Source of the DNA: Thermomicrobiaceae bacterium
GTDB taxonomy: Bacteria; Chloroflexota; Chloroflexia; Thermomicrobiales; Thermomicrobiaceae
DNA length: 7,523 bases
NCBI GenBank assembly: GCA_007124395.1
Contig: SLFF01000273.1
Coordinates: 1-7,523 of the forward strand
Direction: 5' to 3'
The notes below the pieces were generated by a model, which worked only from the letters and a program-made list of their open reading frames with translations, did no database searches and had not been told where the DNA came from. The translations under genes were made by a program, and so were the position numbers. How positions within the stretch are numbered: the first letter of the stretch is position 1; each line of letters begins with the position of its first letter. Below, one piece after another: positions 1-5,809 of this stretch.

Positions 1-391
1 GGCGGTTCTGGCAACTGCCGAGACGGCGTTGCTTGCCCGTCTGATGCGTAGCTCGACTATCGAAGTATTGACCGAAGACTATGTGCGCACGGCGCGAGCC
101 AAAGGACTACCGAACTACACGGTGATTATTCGCCACGCAGTCCGCAACGCCATGCTGCCGATCACCTCGATCATCGGTTACCGCATCGCGTTCATGCTCA
201 GCGGCACGATCATTGTGGAGCAGATCTTCGCCATTCCCGGGCTGGGACGCCTGTTCATCAGTGCGGTCTACCGATCTGACTATCAGGTCGTCCAGGCTAT
301 GGTGCTCCTGTTCGCCGTTGTGATCGTGCTCGTCAATATCCTGACGGATATCCTCTATGCCTATATTGATCCGCGCATCCGGCTAGGGTAG
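1..391 (+). CDS. dppB: DppB-type ABC transporter permease, 3' part (module 1)
   Basis: This is the C-terminal part of an inner-membrane permease of a peptide/nickel-type ABC importer. The gene is cut by the left edge: its frame is open from base 2 and ends at TAG 389-391, giving about 129 residues. An in-frame TTG at 29 is not the start, because the residues before it (AVLATAETAL) align with AVLALEQTAL of the complete paralogue at 3815-4741. The EAA loop that contacts the ATPase is visible (ARAKGL, then an LP pair about 18 residues on), followed by two hydrophobic segments around IIGYRIAFMLSGTIIVEQIF and the last 30 residues. The family-typical end YAYIDPRIR is present. It lies 35 nt upstream of its DppC partner, and the two presumably form the transmembrane channel. 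The symbol reflects family only; substrate cannot be read from the sequence. Confidence 0.93.
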   Translation, partial: AVLATAETALLARLMRSSTIEVLTEDYVRTARAKGLPNYTVIIRHAVRNAMLPITSIIGYRIAFMLSGTIIVEQIFAIPGLGRLFISAVYRSDYQVVQAMVLLFAVVIVLVNILTDILYAYIDPRIRLG

Positions 392-397
392 GGGACG

Positions 398-430
398 ATG
401 CTCATTAGCGGAAGTAGTTCAACACCATGA
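398..430 (+). other. 10-codon mini-ORF (MLISGSSSTP) overlapping the DppC start
   Basis: ATG 398 is followed by nine more sense codons and a TGA at 428-430 that overlaps the DppC ATG at 427 as ATGA. A GGGG-rich Shine-Dalgarno (GGGG 391-394) sits directly upstream, whereas the DppC start has only a weak GGAAG at 411-414 or nearby. The arrangement fits translational coupling, with ribosomes ending the mini-ORF and restarting at 427. The equivalent gap in module 2 (4742-4759) is only 18 nt with no mini-ORF, so this is probably local sequence drift. Its translation is unproven and the peptide itself need not be functional. Confidence 0.3.
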
Positions 431-1362
431 GTTCTTCTGAACAGGATCAGACTTCACAGCGACGCGCCACGAGTGCGGGAGATGATAACGCGCTGCAGAA
501 ACTGGCGGGCCAGGAGCGTGAGCATCGCTCAGAGTTTCGACGTGCCTGGAACCGGTTCAAGCGCTATAGACCGGCCTTCGTCGGGCTCTTTTTCATCGGC
601 ATACTGTGTATTATCGCGCTCTTCCCAGGGTTTCTCGCGCCTTATTCGGCAACCGAGTTCCCCACAACGCGAGGGGCGCCACTGTCGTGGGATCACCCGC
701 TGGGTGCCGATGAGATCGGCCGCGATATTCTGAGCCGGATGATCTACGGCACCCGGGTGGCGCTGATCGTTGCCTTGACGGCCACCTTCATCTCGGTTGG
801 CGTTGGCGTCATCGTCGGATCGGCTGCCGGCTACTTCGGCGGCTGGGTCGATTCGATCCTCTCCCGGTTGATCGATGCCGTGATGGCGATCCCGCTGCTC
901 GTGCTGATTATCGCCTTCGTGGCGGTGTTGGGAGCGGGGCTGTTTACCACTGTCCTTGCGATCGGCATGGCGATCTGGGCGCAGTATGCCCGTGTCATGC
1001 GTGCCGATATCATGAGTCTTCGTGAGCGTGATTACGTGCTGGCGGCCCGAACCATCGGAGCCAGCACCACACGGATCATTGCCCGGCACATGATCCCGAA
1101 CGCGCTCGCCCCGATTATCGTGATCGCCACGCTCTCGGTTGGTAGCGTGATCATTCTCGAAGCGGCGCTTTCGTTCCTCGGACTCGGGGTGCAACCTCCG
1201 AATCCATCCTGGGGCGGAATGCTCTCGGAAGGGCGCCAGCATATGCGTACCTACGCGCATATCAGCATCATCCCGGGAATCGCTATCACGCTAACCGTGC
1301 TCGCCTTCAACCTGGTTGGTGATGCCTTGCGGGACGCGCTCGATCCCCATCAGCGAGAGTAA
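427..1362 (+). CDS. dppC: DppC-type ABC transporter permease (module 1)
   Basis: This 311-residue inner-membrane protein is the second permease of a peptide/nickel-type importer and would pair with the DppB fragment just upstream. Residues 1-45 are a hydrophilic cytoplasmic tail ending in the family motif SEFRRAWNRFKRYRPA. The first membrane helix lies near 50-70, then the periplasmic-side motif LGADEIGRDILSR (92-104) and a group of helices (about 108-180). The EAA-type ATPase-docking loop is YVLAARTIGA (203-212) with IP at 223-224. LSFLGLGVQPPNPSWG (248-263) and the C-terminal NLVGDALRDALDP are diagnostic. Length is normal for DppC. The start at 427 matches the MS-beginning paralogue at 4760, but its own Shine-Dalgarno is weak and it overlaps the stop of a mini-ORF. 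Over the last 116 residues it is about 70% identical to the module 2 DppC by hand alignment, so the two are duplicates or close relatives. Confidence 0.96.
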   Translation: MSSSEQDQTSQRRATSAGDDNALQKLAGQEREHRSEFRRAWNRFKRYRPAFVGLFFIGILCIIALFPGFLAPYSATEFPTTRGAPLSWDHPLGADEIGRDILSRMIYGTRVALIVALTATFISVGVGVIVGSAAGYFGGWVDSILSRLIDAVMAIPLLVLIIAFVAVLGAGLFTTVLAIGMAIWAQYARVMRADIMSLRERDYVLAARTIGASTTRIIARHMIPNALAPIIVIATLSVGSVIILEAALSFLGLGVQPPNPSWGGMLSEGRQHMRTYAHISIIPGIAITLTVLAFNLVGDALRDALDPHQRE

Positions 1363-1397
1363 TACCGCAGCACACACTGACAAGAATCGACAGCTCG

Positions 1398-1430
1398 AAG
1401 AGCCACTCTTATTTCGGAGTGGCTTTTCCT
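1398..1430 (+). terminator. Intrinsic terminator closing module 1
   Basis: AGCCACTC (1401-1408) pairs perfectly with GAGTGGCT (1417-1424) across an 8-nt loop. The stem can extend by one G-U and two A-U pairs into the T-rich tail TTTTCCT (1424-1430). It lies 35 nt after the DppC stop and nothing co-directional follows for over 350 nt. This is a standard Rho-independent terminator and marks the end of the first transcription unit. Confidence 0.85.
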
Positions 1431-1631
1431 CTGTCGCCCACCGGCATGAATTCGCGGTCTTGATCACCCACGCATCACCCATTCAACGCTGAATTCAATG
1501 TGCTACATCTCTCGTTGCGCAAACGCGCATAAACCAGCAACGCGACAGCATGCATCGGCGGGTTATCCAGAACCGAACATATGCTTTCGGCATCGTACAC
1601 TCCGCACAGCAGCCAGGAATTTCACAGAAAA

Positions 1632-1661
1632 TTGAAACAGTTGCAGACTGCGTGCTAGACT
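1632..1661 (+). promoter_or_regulatory. Probable sigma-70-type promoter for the binding-protein operon
   Basis: The -35 box TTGAAA (1632-1637) is separated by 18 nt from the -10 box TAGACT (1656-1661), which has an extended -10 TG at 1653-1654. Transcription would start near 1668 and give a leader of about 135 nt before the ATG at 1803. TTTCA (1620-1624) and TGAAA (1633-1637) form a short inverted repeat overlapping the -35 box, a weak hint of an operator. The location after a terminator and before a strong ribosome-binding site supports the call. Confidence 0.6.
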
Positions 1662-1786
1662 AACCGCATCGACATTGCTGGGGAAACGAGCAGATCAGTT
1701 CCATACAAACACCCGCGAATCGCAGGTGGCTTTGACCCGTTTGATGAGTTCGGGCAGGAACTGGCATTCTTCTCGTTCGCCACAAC

Positions 1787-1795
1787 AGGAGGAGG
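1787..1795 (+). promoter_or_regulatory. Very strong Shine-Dalgarno deciding the start at 1803
   Basis: AGGAGGAGG ends 7 nt before ATG 1803. It provides two overlapping copies of AGGAGG and strongly favours this start over the internal ATG at 1848 (Met16), which has no such site. High translation fits a binding protein needed in excess of its permeases. Confidence 0.88.
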
Positions 1796-1802
1796 AAATC
1801 CT

Positions 1803-3584
1803 ATGGCAGACCCTCGAGATCTCGAGAAGATTCTAACGGCGTTGCCGATGAGCCGCCGTTTGCTGCTCAAGCGAGCAGCGCTTCTCGGTGCAACCGTACC
1901 GGTTGTCGGCACATTGCTGGCTGCCTGTGAGGATGACGATACGGACGATGACGTTGTTGATGATATCGACGACGATGAACCCGCTGTCGACACTGACGAC
2001 GACGTCGACGACGATGAGCCGGTTGACGACACTGATGATGACGAACCGGCTGACGATGCCGATGATGTCGCCGATGACGACCGCTACGGCGGGGAAATCG
2101 TCATTCTCGGCCATCACGAAATCGAGAGCCTCAGCCCGGACGATCGTGGACCAACCGTTCACTGGGCCATGATCACTAACATCCATGACGGCCTCGTTGC
2201 TATCGATTGGCACTACGAGATCGAGCATGAACTGGCTCACGATTACGAAGTAACCGACGACGGGATGGAATACACCTTCCACCTCGAAGAAGGCGTCATG
2301 TTCCACGACGGTGAAGAATTCACCGCTGAAGACTGCGTCTACAACTTCGAATTCCACATGGACGAAGACAACGCAACGGTGCTTGGTGGCGACTACACAG
2401 CCATCGATTCCGTTGAAGCTGTCGATGACTACACCTTCGTTGTCAACATGGCCGAGACGGACGCATCATTCCTGCGCCGTGCCGCAAAGAATGAGATCGT
2501 CGCAGCTCACCACCATGAGGAAATCGGCGAAGACAACTACAAGAGCGATCCAATCGGCACCGGCCCGTTCTATGTTGAAGATTACAGCCCGGCCGAATTC
2601 TGCCGGCTGGCTGCATTCGAAGATCACTGGCGCGGACGCCCGTATGCAGACTACCTGACCGAGGAGATCATCCCGGAAGGCTCCGTCCGAACGCTGCAGC
2701 TGCAGACCGGCGAAGCCCACAGCATCGTCTGGCCACCGGTTATCGACGACGATCTGGAGCTTGAAGAAGATCCAGATTTCGATTCCTACGTGGTCCCGAC
2801 CCTGTCCCTCAACCACTTCCCGCTGAACAACCAGCACGAGGTGTTGAGCGACGTTGCTGTTCGACAGGCAATGCTCTACGCAACCGACCGCGATCAGGTT
2901 ATCGACGACGTGTTCCTCGGCGCCGCCACCAAGGCGACCGCCAACCTGGCACCGACGCTCGAGCCGTTCTACAACCCGGATGTCAAGGAGTACCCATACG
3001 ATCCCGAGATGGCCGAAGAGGTCCTCGAGGAAGCTGGCTGGGAACTCAACGGCAACGGAATCCGTGAGCGTGACGGCGTGGAATGCCACTTCGTCTGCAC
3101 CGCGATTACCGGTGACGAAGCCCGCCTGCCAGAAGCCGAAGTCGTCCAGCAGTACCTGGCCGCAGTTGGCATCGACATGGAGATCCAGGAAGCGCCGCTG
3201 GCAACCATTCAGGAAGGCCAGCGAGAAGGCACTATCGATGCCTCGCTCTACAACTGGACCTATGGCGGTACCGATGGAGAGCCAGATGGCACAGCCACGC
3301 TGCACTCCACCGCCCGCAACAACTGGAACCTCTGGGAGAACGATCGCGTCGACGAGCTTCTCAATCTCGGCCTTCTCGAGGTCGATGAAGACGAGCGCGT
3401 GCCGATCTACCACGAGATCCAGGAGCTCGTTGCCGAAGAAGCACCGATGCTCTTCATGATGTACTGGGACTGGTTCCAGCACTGGAGCGTCAACGTTCAG
3501 GGCCGCCCTGACACGGATGACCTCCTGTCGACCGGTTCGACACTCATCCGCTACATCCGCGACTTCTACCTCGTCGAGGACTAG
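1803..3584 (+). CDS. Family 5 extracellular solute-binding lipoprotein (SBP_bac_5)
   Basis: This 593-residue protein would capture the ligand for the module 2 importer. Residues 1-16 are a hydrophilic preface. SRRLLLK (17-23) resembles a twin-arginine motif, followed by a hydrophobic stretch and the lipobox LAAC with lipidated Cys42, so it is probably exported folded and anchored to the membrane. Residues 43-93 are an Asp-rich linker. The family 5 fold follows: YTFHLEEGVMFHDGEEFTAE (157-176) is the signature region, with PIGTGPFYVEDY (250-261), VRQAMLYATDRDQV (353-366) and MLFMMYWDWFQHW (549-561). In the signature the usual basic residues (LR.GVKFHDG) are replaced by Glu and Met. Thirteen His occur between 104 and 238, including HHH at 236-238, and four Cys (178, 267, 428, 432) lie outside the lipobox. 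The length is normal for the family once the linker is allowed for. Family membership is sure; the ligand could be an oligopeptide, another organic solute or a metal complex. Confidence 0.96.
   Translation: MADPRDLEKILTALPMSRRLLLKRAALLGATVPVVGTLLAACEDDDTDDDVVDDIDDDEPAVDTDDDVDDDEPVDDTDDDEPADDADDVADDDRYGGEIVILGHHEIESLSPDDRGPTVHWAMITNIHDGLVAIDWHYEIEHELAHDYEVTDDGMEYTFHLEEGVMFHDGEEFTAEDCVYNFEFHMDEDNATVLGGDYTAIDSVEAVDDYTFVVNMAETDASFLRRAAKNEIVAAHHHEEIGEDNYKSDPIGTGPFYVEDYSPAEFCRLAAFEDHWRGRPYADYLTEEIIPEGSVRTLQLQTGEAHSIVWPPVIDDDLELEEDPDFDSYVVPTLSLNHFPLNNQHEVLSDVAVRQAMLYATDRDQVIDDVFLGAATKATANLAPTLEPFYNPDVKEYPYDPEMAEEVLEEAGWELNGNGIRERDGVECHFVCTAITGDEARLPEAEVVQQYLAAVGIDMEIQEAPLATIQEGQREGTIDASLYNWTYGGTDGEPDGTATLHSTARNNWNLWENDRVDELLNLGLLEVDEDERVPIYHEIQELVAEEAPMLFMMYWDWFQHWSVNVQGRPDTDDLLSTGSTLIRYIRDFYLVED
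1929..2081 (+). repeat. Asp-rich linker coding repeat (residues 43-93)
   Basis: Of these 51 residues, 30 are Asp and 4 are Glu, and there is no basic residue. A DDDEP unit recurs at residues 56-60, 69-73 and 78-82, so the DNA is an imperfect GAC/GAT/GAA repeat. It joins the lipidated cysteine to the globular binding domain and is probably a disordered spacer. It may vary in length between strains through replication slippage, and it could bind cations or keep the binding domain away from the cell surface. Confidence 0.85.
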
Positions 3585-3617
3585 TCCTGACGACGTACGC
3601 AGTTCACTGACTTGGGA

Positions 3618-3656
3618 GCCGGGTGGCGCATTGTTCATACAATTGCCCCACCCGGC
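3618..3656 (+). other. Intercistronic hairpin after the binding-protein gene
   Basis: GCCGGGTGG (3618-3626) pairs perfectly with CCACCCGGC (3648-3656). The interior continues with GCA/TGC-type pairs, one bulge, TTGT (3631-3634) against ACAA (3639-3642) and a TCAT loop. No T-tract follows, so it is unlikely to be a complete Rho-independent terminator. Such structures between binding-protein and permease genes commonly protect the upstream mRNA from 3' decay and lower downstream expression, which would raise the binding protein over the permeases. Confidence 0.7.
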
Positions 3657-3657
3657 A

Positions 3658-3669
3658 ACTTCCGGAAGT
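3658..3669. promoter_or_regulatory. 12-bp perfect palindrome, candidate operator
   Basis: ACTTCCGGAAGT reads identically on both strands and sits 1 nt after the large hairpin, about 145 nt before the DppB start. It could bind a dimeric regulator or extend the RNA structure. With only one copy in the window, a role is unproven. Confidence 0.3.
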
Positions 3670-3712
3670 AGCTGTAGCCAAGTCACCACAGATGAGACTC
3701 TCAGTCTGACGG

Positions 3713-3739
3713 TTATCCAAAAACGCAGGAACGTATAAC
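3713..3739 (+). promoter_or_regulatory. Possible weak internal promoter for the permease genes
   Basis: TATAAC (3734-3739) matches the -10 consensus at five of six bases. The best -35 is TTATCC (3713-3718), a poor match at 15-nt spacing. Transcription from it would start near 3746, just where a structured leader begins. It would let the permease and hydrolase genes be expressed independently of the binding protein. Treat as tentative. Confidence 0.3.
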
Positions 3740-3748
3740 TGTAAGAAG

Positions 3749-3791
3749 TCCGGGCGAAATGCAAGAGACCGGAGAACCCGCCTGTAGCGGG
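3749..3791 (+). other. Two small hairpins in the leader of the module 2 permease gene
   Basis: TCCGG (3749-3753) can pair with CCGGA (3769-3773), and CCCGC (3777-3781) with GCGGG (3787-3791) over a CTGTA loop. Alternatively AGTCC (3747-3751) can pair with GGACT (3806-3810), which covers part of the AGGGA ribosome-binding site (3804-3808) of the ATG at 3815. The two pairings exclude each other, which would suit a translational switch. The stems are only 5 bp and match no riboswitch class I know. Confidence 0.3.
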
Positions 3792-3814
3792 GGACGTGAG
3801 AACAGGGACTCATA

Positions 3815-4741
3815 ATGCTGACCTATATCATCCGGCGACTTCTCCAGGGCATGGTCGTTATTCTTCTGGTGACGGTATTCACCTTCGGGCTGATGCACCT
3901 GGCGCCAGGGGACCCGATCGACATCATGGTGGGTGAAGCTCGGGTAACCGATGAGCAGATCGAGCGCATCCGTGCTCAGTGGGGACTGGACAGACCGGTT
4001 CACGAACAGTACTTCGTCTGGCTTGGAAATGCCTTCCAGGGTGATTTCGGCCAGTCAGTGGTGCGCCGCGGAACCGATGTATCCGAGATGGTCACCGAAG
4101 CCGCCTGGGTAACGTTACAGCTCAATATCCTGGCGATGATCGTATCGATCGGCATCGCCTTGCCAGTCGGGATGATCGCGGCAATCCGTCGCTATTCAAC
4201 CTTTGATTATGTCAGCATGCTCGGAGCGACACTCGGTGTTGCCCTGCCGAACTTCTGGGTCGGGCTGATGCTGATCTTCCTCTTCGCGGGCACGTTCGGG
4301 ATATTGCCCAGTTCAGGCTTACGCACCTGGAGTGCTTTCATCCTGCCCGTTGCAGTTCTGGCGCTGGAGCAGACCGCGTTGCTCGCGCGTATGATGCGCA
4401 GTTCCACGATCGACGTGATGACTCAGGATTTCGTCAATGTTGCTCGGGCAAAAGGTCTCGCTGAGTTTCCGGTGATCTTCCGCCATATCGCCCGAAACGC
4501 GTTGCTGCCGGTGGTCACGATTATCGGCTACCGTCTGTCCTTCATCCTCAGTGGCACCATCGTTGTTGAGACCGTATTCAGTGTGCCGGGACTCGGACAG
4601 CTGTTCGTCACGTCAGTACAACGCCTCGATTACCAGGTGATGCAGGCGATCGTACTCCTGTTCGCAGTTGCGGTCGTAGTCGGCAACCTGCTGACAGATT
4701 TGACGTACGCCTACATCGATCCACGGATCCGGATTCAGTAA
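3815..4741 (+). CDS. dppB: DppB-type ABC transporter permease (module 2)
   Basis: This is a complete 308-residue inner-membrane permease of a peptide/nickel-type importer. The N-terminus MLTYIIRRLLQGMVVILLVT is classic DppB, with the first helix at about 9-30. The extracytoplasmic loop carries LAPGDP (29-34), WGLDRP (56-61) and GDFGQS (76-81). Five more helices lie near 98-122, 133-158, 172-190, 233-255 and 275-298. The EAA loop that docks the ATPase is ARAKGLAEF (210-218) followed by LP (231-232), and the protein ends YAYIDPRIRIQ. Length is usual for GsiC/DppB proteins. AGGGA at 3804-3808 is its ribosome-binding site. The gene is 230 nt after the binding-protein gene and 18 nt before DppC. 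It is closely related to the partial DppB at the left edge. The symbol is by family only. Confidence 0.97.
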   Translation: MLTYIIRRLLQGMVVILLVTVFTFGLMHLAPGDPIDIMVGEARVTDEQIERIRAQWGLDRPVHEQYFVWLGNAFQGDFGQSVVRRGTDVSEMVTEAAWVTLQLNILAMIVSIGIALPVGMIAAIRRYSTFDYVSMLGATLGVALPNFWVGLMLIFLFAGTFGILPSSGLRTWSAFILPVAVLALEQTALLARMMRSSTIDVMTQDFVNVARAKGLAEFPVIFRHIARNALLPVVTIIGYRLSFILSGTIVVETVFSVPGLGQLFVTSVQRLDYQVMQAIVLLFAVAVVVGNLLTDLTYAYIDPRIRIQ

Positions 4742-4759
4742 CAGAGGGGGGACTCAGCT

Positions 4760-5686
4760 ATGTCAGAGACATCGGAAGATCGGCCGGTGCAACGCTCCCA
4801 AACGGAATCTGGATCTTCGGAACTGGCCAGACTGCAGACCAATCAGCGGTCAGAGTTTCGTCGCGCCCTGAACCGGTTCATGCGATACCGGGCCGGGCTC
4901 GTCGGGCTCGGATTCATCGTGATCCTGACAATACTCGCAATCGTTCCGATGGTCTTTGCTCCGCATAATCCGACCGAGATTTTCCCTGGAATGCGCGGGG
5001 CGTCACCGTCGTCTGACTTCTGGCTCGGAAACGACCATGTGGGCAGAGATGTTCTCAGCCGGACGATCTGGGGAGCCCAGACGGCTCTCCTCGTCGGTGT
5101 GCTCGCCACCACAATTACGGCAGTCCTCGGGGTTGCCATTGGAGCCATTGCCGGCTATTTCGGTGGCTGGACAGACTCGATACTGTCACGCTTGATCGAT
5201 ACCGTCATGGCAGTGCCGCTTCTGGCGATCCTGCTGGTACTGGCTGCTGTCCTTGGGCCAAGCCTGAGGAACGTGATTCTCATCATCGGGGCGTTAGTCT
5301 GGACACAGTTTGCTCGCGTTGTGCGAGCAGACATGATGAGCCTGCGCGAACGTGATTACGTTTTGGCGGCCAGAGCCATCGGCGCAAAGGCACCCCGGCT
5401 GATCATGCGGCATATGCTGCCGAACATCCTTGGGCCAGTCATCGTGATGTTCACGCTTGGTATCGGGAGCATCATCATTCTCGAAGCCGCGCTATCGTTC
5501 CTTGGTCTCGGGGTCCAACCGCCGACACCATCCTGGGGACGATCCCTCTCGGACGCACGGCCGCACATCATGCGATTCCCGCACATGGCGATCGTGCCCG
5601 GCGTGATGATCACGCTGACCGTGCTGGCCTTCAACCTGATCGGTGATGGGCTACGAGACGCACTCGACCCACGCCAGCGCGAGTAG
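4760..5686 (+). CDS. dppC: DppC-type ABC transporter permease (module 2)
   Basis: This 308-residue inner-membrane permease forms the channel with the DppB encoded 18 nt upstream. A hydrophilic N-terminal tail (1-45) ends in SEFRRALNRFMRYRAG and is followed by the first helix at about 46-67. LGNDHVGRDVLSR (89-101) is the family motif, then helices near 107-131 and 150-186. The ATPase-docking loop is YVLAARAIGA (200-209) with LP at 220-221. LSFLGLGVQPPTPSWG (245-260) and NLIGDGLRDALDPR near the C-terminus confirm the family. A GAGGGG ribosome-binding site (4744-4749) supports the start. The segment GGGACTCA occurs upstream of both this gene (4749-4756) and its DppB partner (3805-3812). A terminator-like hairpin follows 58 nt after the stop. 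No ATPase gene accompanies the pair. Confidence 0.97.
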   Translation: MSETSEDRPVQRSQTESGSSELARLQTNQRSEFRRALNRFMRYRAGLVGLGFIVILTILAIVPMVFAPHNPTEIFPGMRGASPSSDFWLGNDHVGRDVLSRTIWGAQTALLVGVLATTITAVLGVAIGAIAGYFGGWTDSILSRLIDTVMAVPLLAILLVLAAVLGPSLRNVILIIGALVWTQFARVVRADMMSLRERDYVLAARAIGAKAPRLIMRHMLPNILGPVIVMFTLGIGSIIILEAALSFLGLGVQPPTPSWGRSLSDARPHIMRFPHMAIVPGVMITLTVLAFNLIGDGLRDALDPRQRE

Positions 5687-5744
5687 GACGAGTAGTTCGG
5701 AAACAGCTACCGTTTGCACAAGCGGAAAAGTCATGCGAAAACAG

Positions 5745-5778
5745 ACGAGAGGGCCATCTGGTCCTCTCGTTCGCGTTT
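5745..5778 (+). terminator. Terminator or attenuator between the permease and M81 genes
   Basis: ACGAGAGGGCC (5745-5755) pairs with GGTCCTCTCGT (5760-5770), 11 pairs including one G-U, around an ATCT loop. AAAA precedes the stem by a few bases and TTCGCGTTT follows it. The T-tract is interrupted, so termination is probably partial. As the M81 start lies only 40 nt further and no separate promoter is evident there, read-through would supply a low level of that enzyme. Confidence 0.65.
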
Positions 5779-5794
5779 ACTACGCCTCACAGCG

Positions 5795-5801
5795 AAAGGG
5801 G
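5795..5801 (+). promoter_or_regulatory. Shine-Dalgarno fixing the M81 start at 5810
   Basis: AAAGGGG ends 8 nt before ATG 5810. The frame is open further up to a TTG at 5714, but that extension would run through the terminator hairpin and lacks a ribosome-binding site. The family's N-terminal motif begins directly at 5810. Confidence 0.8.
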
Positions 5802-5809
5802 TCATCGCA

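Larger units (their letters stand above)
1363..1802 (+). other. Intergenic region between the two importer modules
   Basis: This 440-nt stretch holds no convincing gene on either strand. It carries the module 1 terminator (1398-1430), a probable promoter (1632-1661) and the untranslated leader of the binding-protein gene (about 1668-1802). In the middle there is a small nested dyad: TGCGC 1516-1520 against GCGCA 1525-1529, within CGTTGC 1513-1518 against GCAACG 1537-1542. It includes the 8-bp palindrome TTGCGCAA (1515-1522), which could be a regulator site but is short enough to be chance. Two GAATTC sites are also present, with no evident meaning. I recognise no known riboswitch in the leader. 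Confidence 0.6.

Noticed and set aside
1..391. The first permease as a frameshifted or truncated pseudogene
   Set aside because: Its frame is open from base 2 and aligns without breaks with the paralogue at 3815-4741, so the missing part is simply beyond the window edge.
529..1260. A 243-codon minus-strand frame opposite the module 1 DppC gene
   Set aside because: The translation is rich in Arg, Asp, Gly and His with no hydrophobic core and no ribosome-binding site. It mirrors the codon bias of the permease gene.
1929..2081. The Asp codon repeat as a CRISPR or tandem satellite
   Set aside because: The repeats are irregular GAC/GAT codons that stay in frame within a lipoprotein linker, without constant spacers.
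2466..3764. A 432-codon open frame on the minus strand opposite the binding-protein gene
   Set aside because: It is an antisense shadow: the plus-strand protein matches a known family along its whole length, and the antisense translation shows no family motif and runs into the intergenic hairpin region.
5714..5809. A longer M81 protein starting at TTG 5714
   Set aside because: The extra 32 residues cross a terminator hairpin, have no ribosome-binding site and no family match. The conserved N-terminus begins at ATG 5810 with AAAGGGG upstream.
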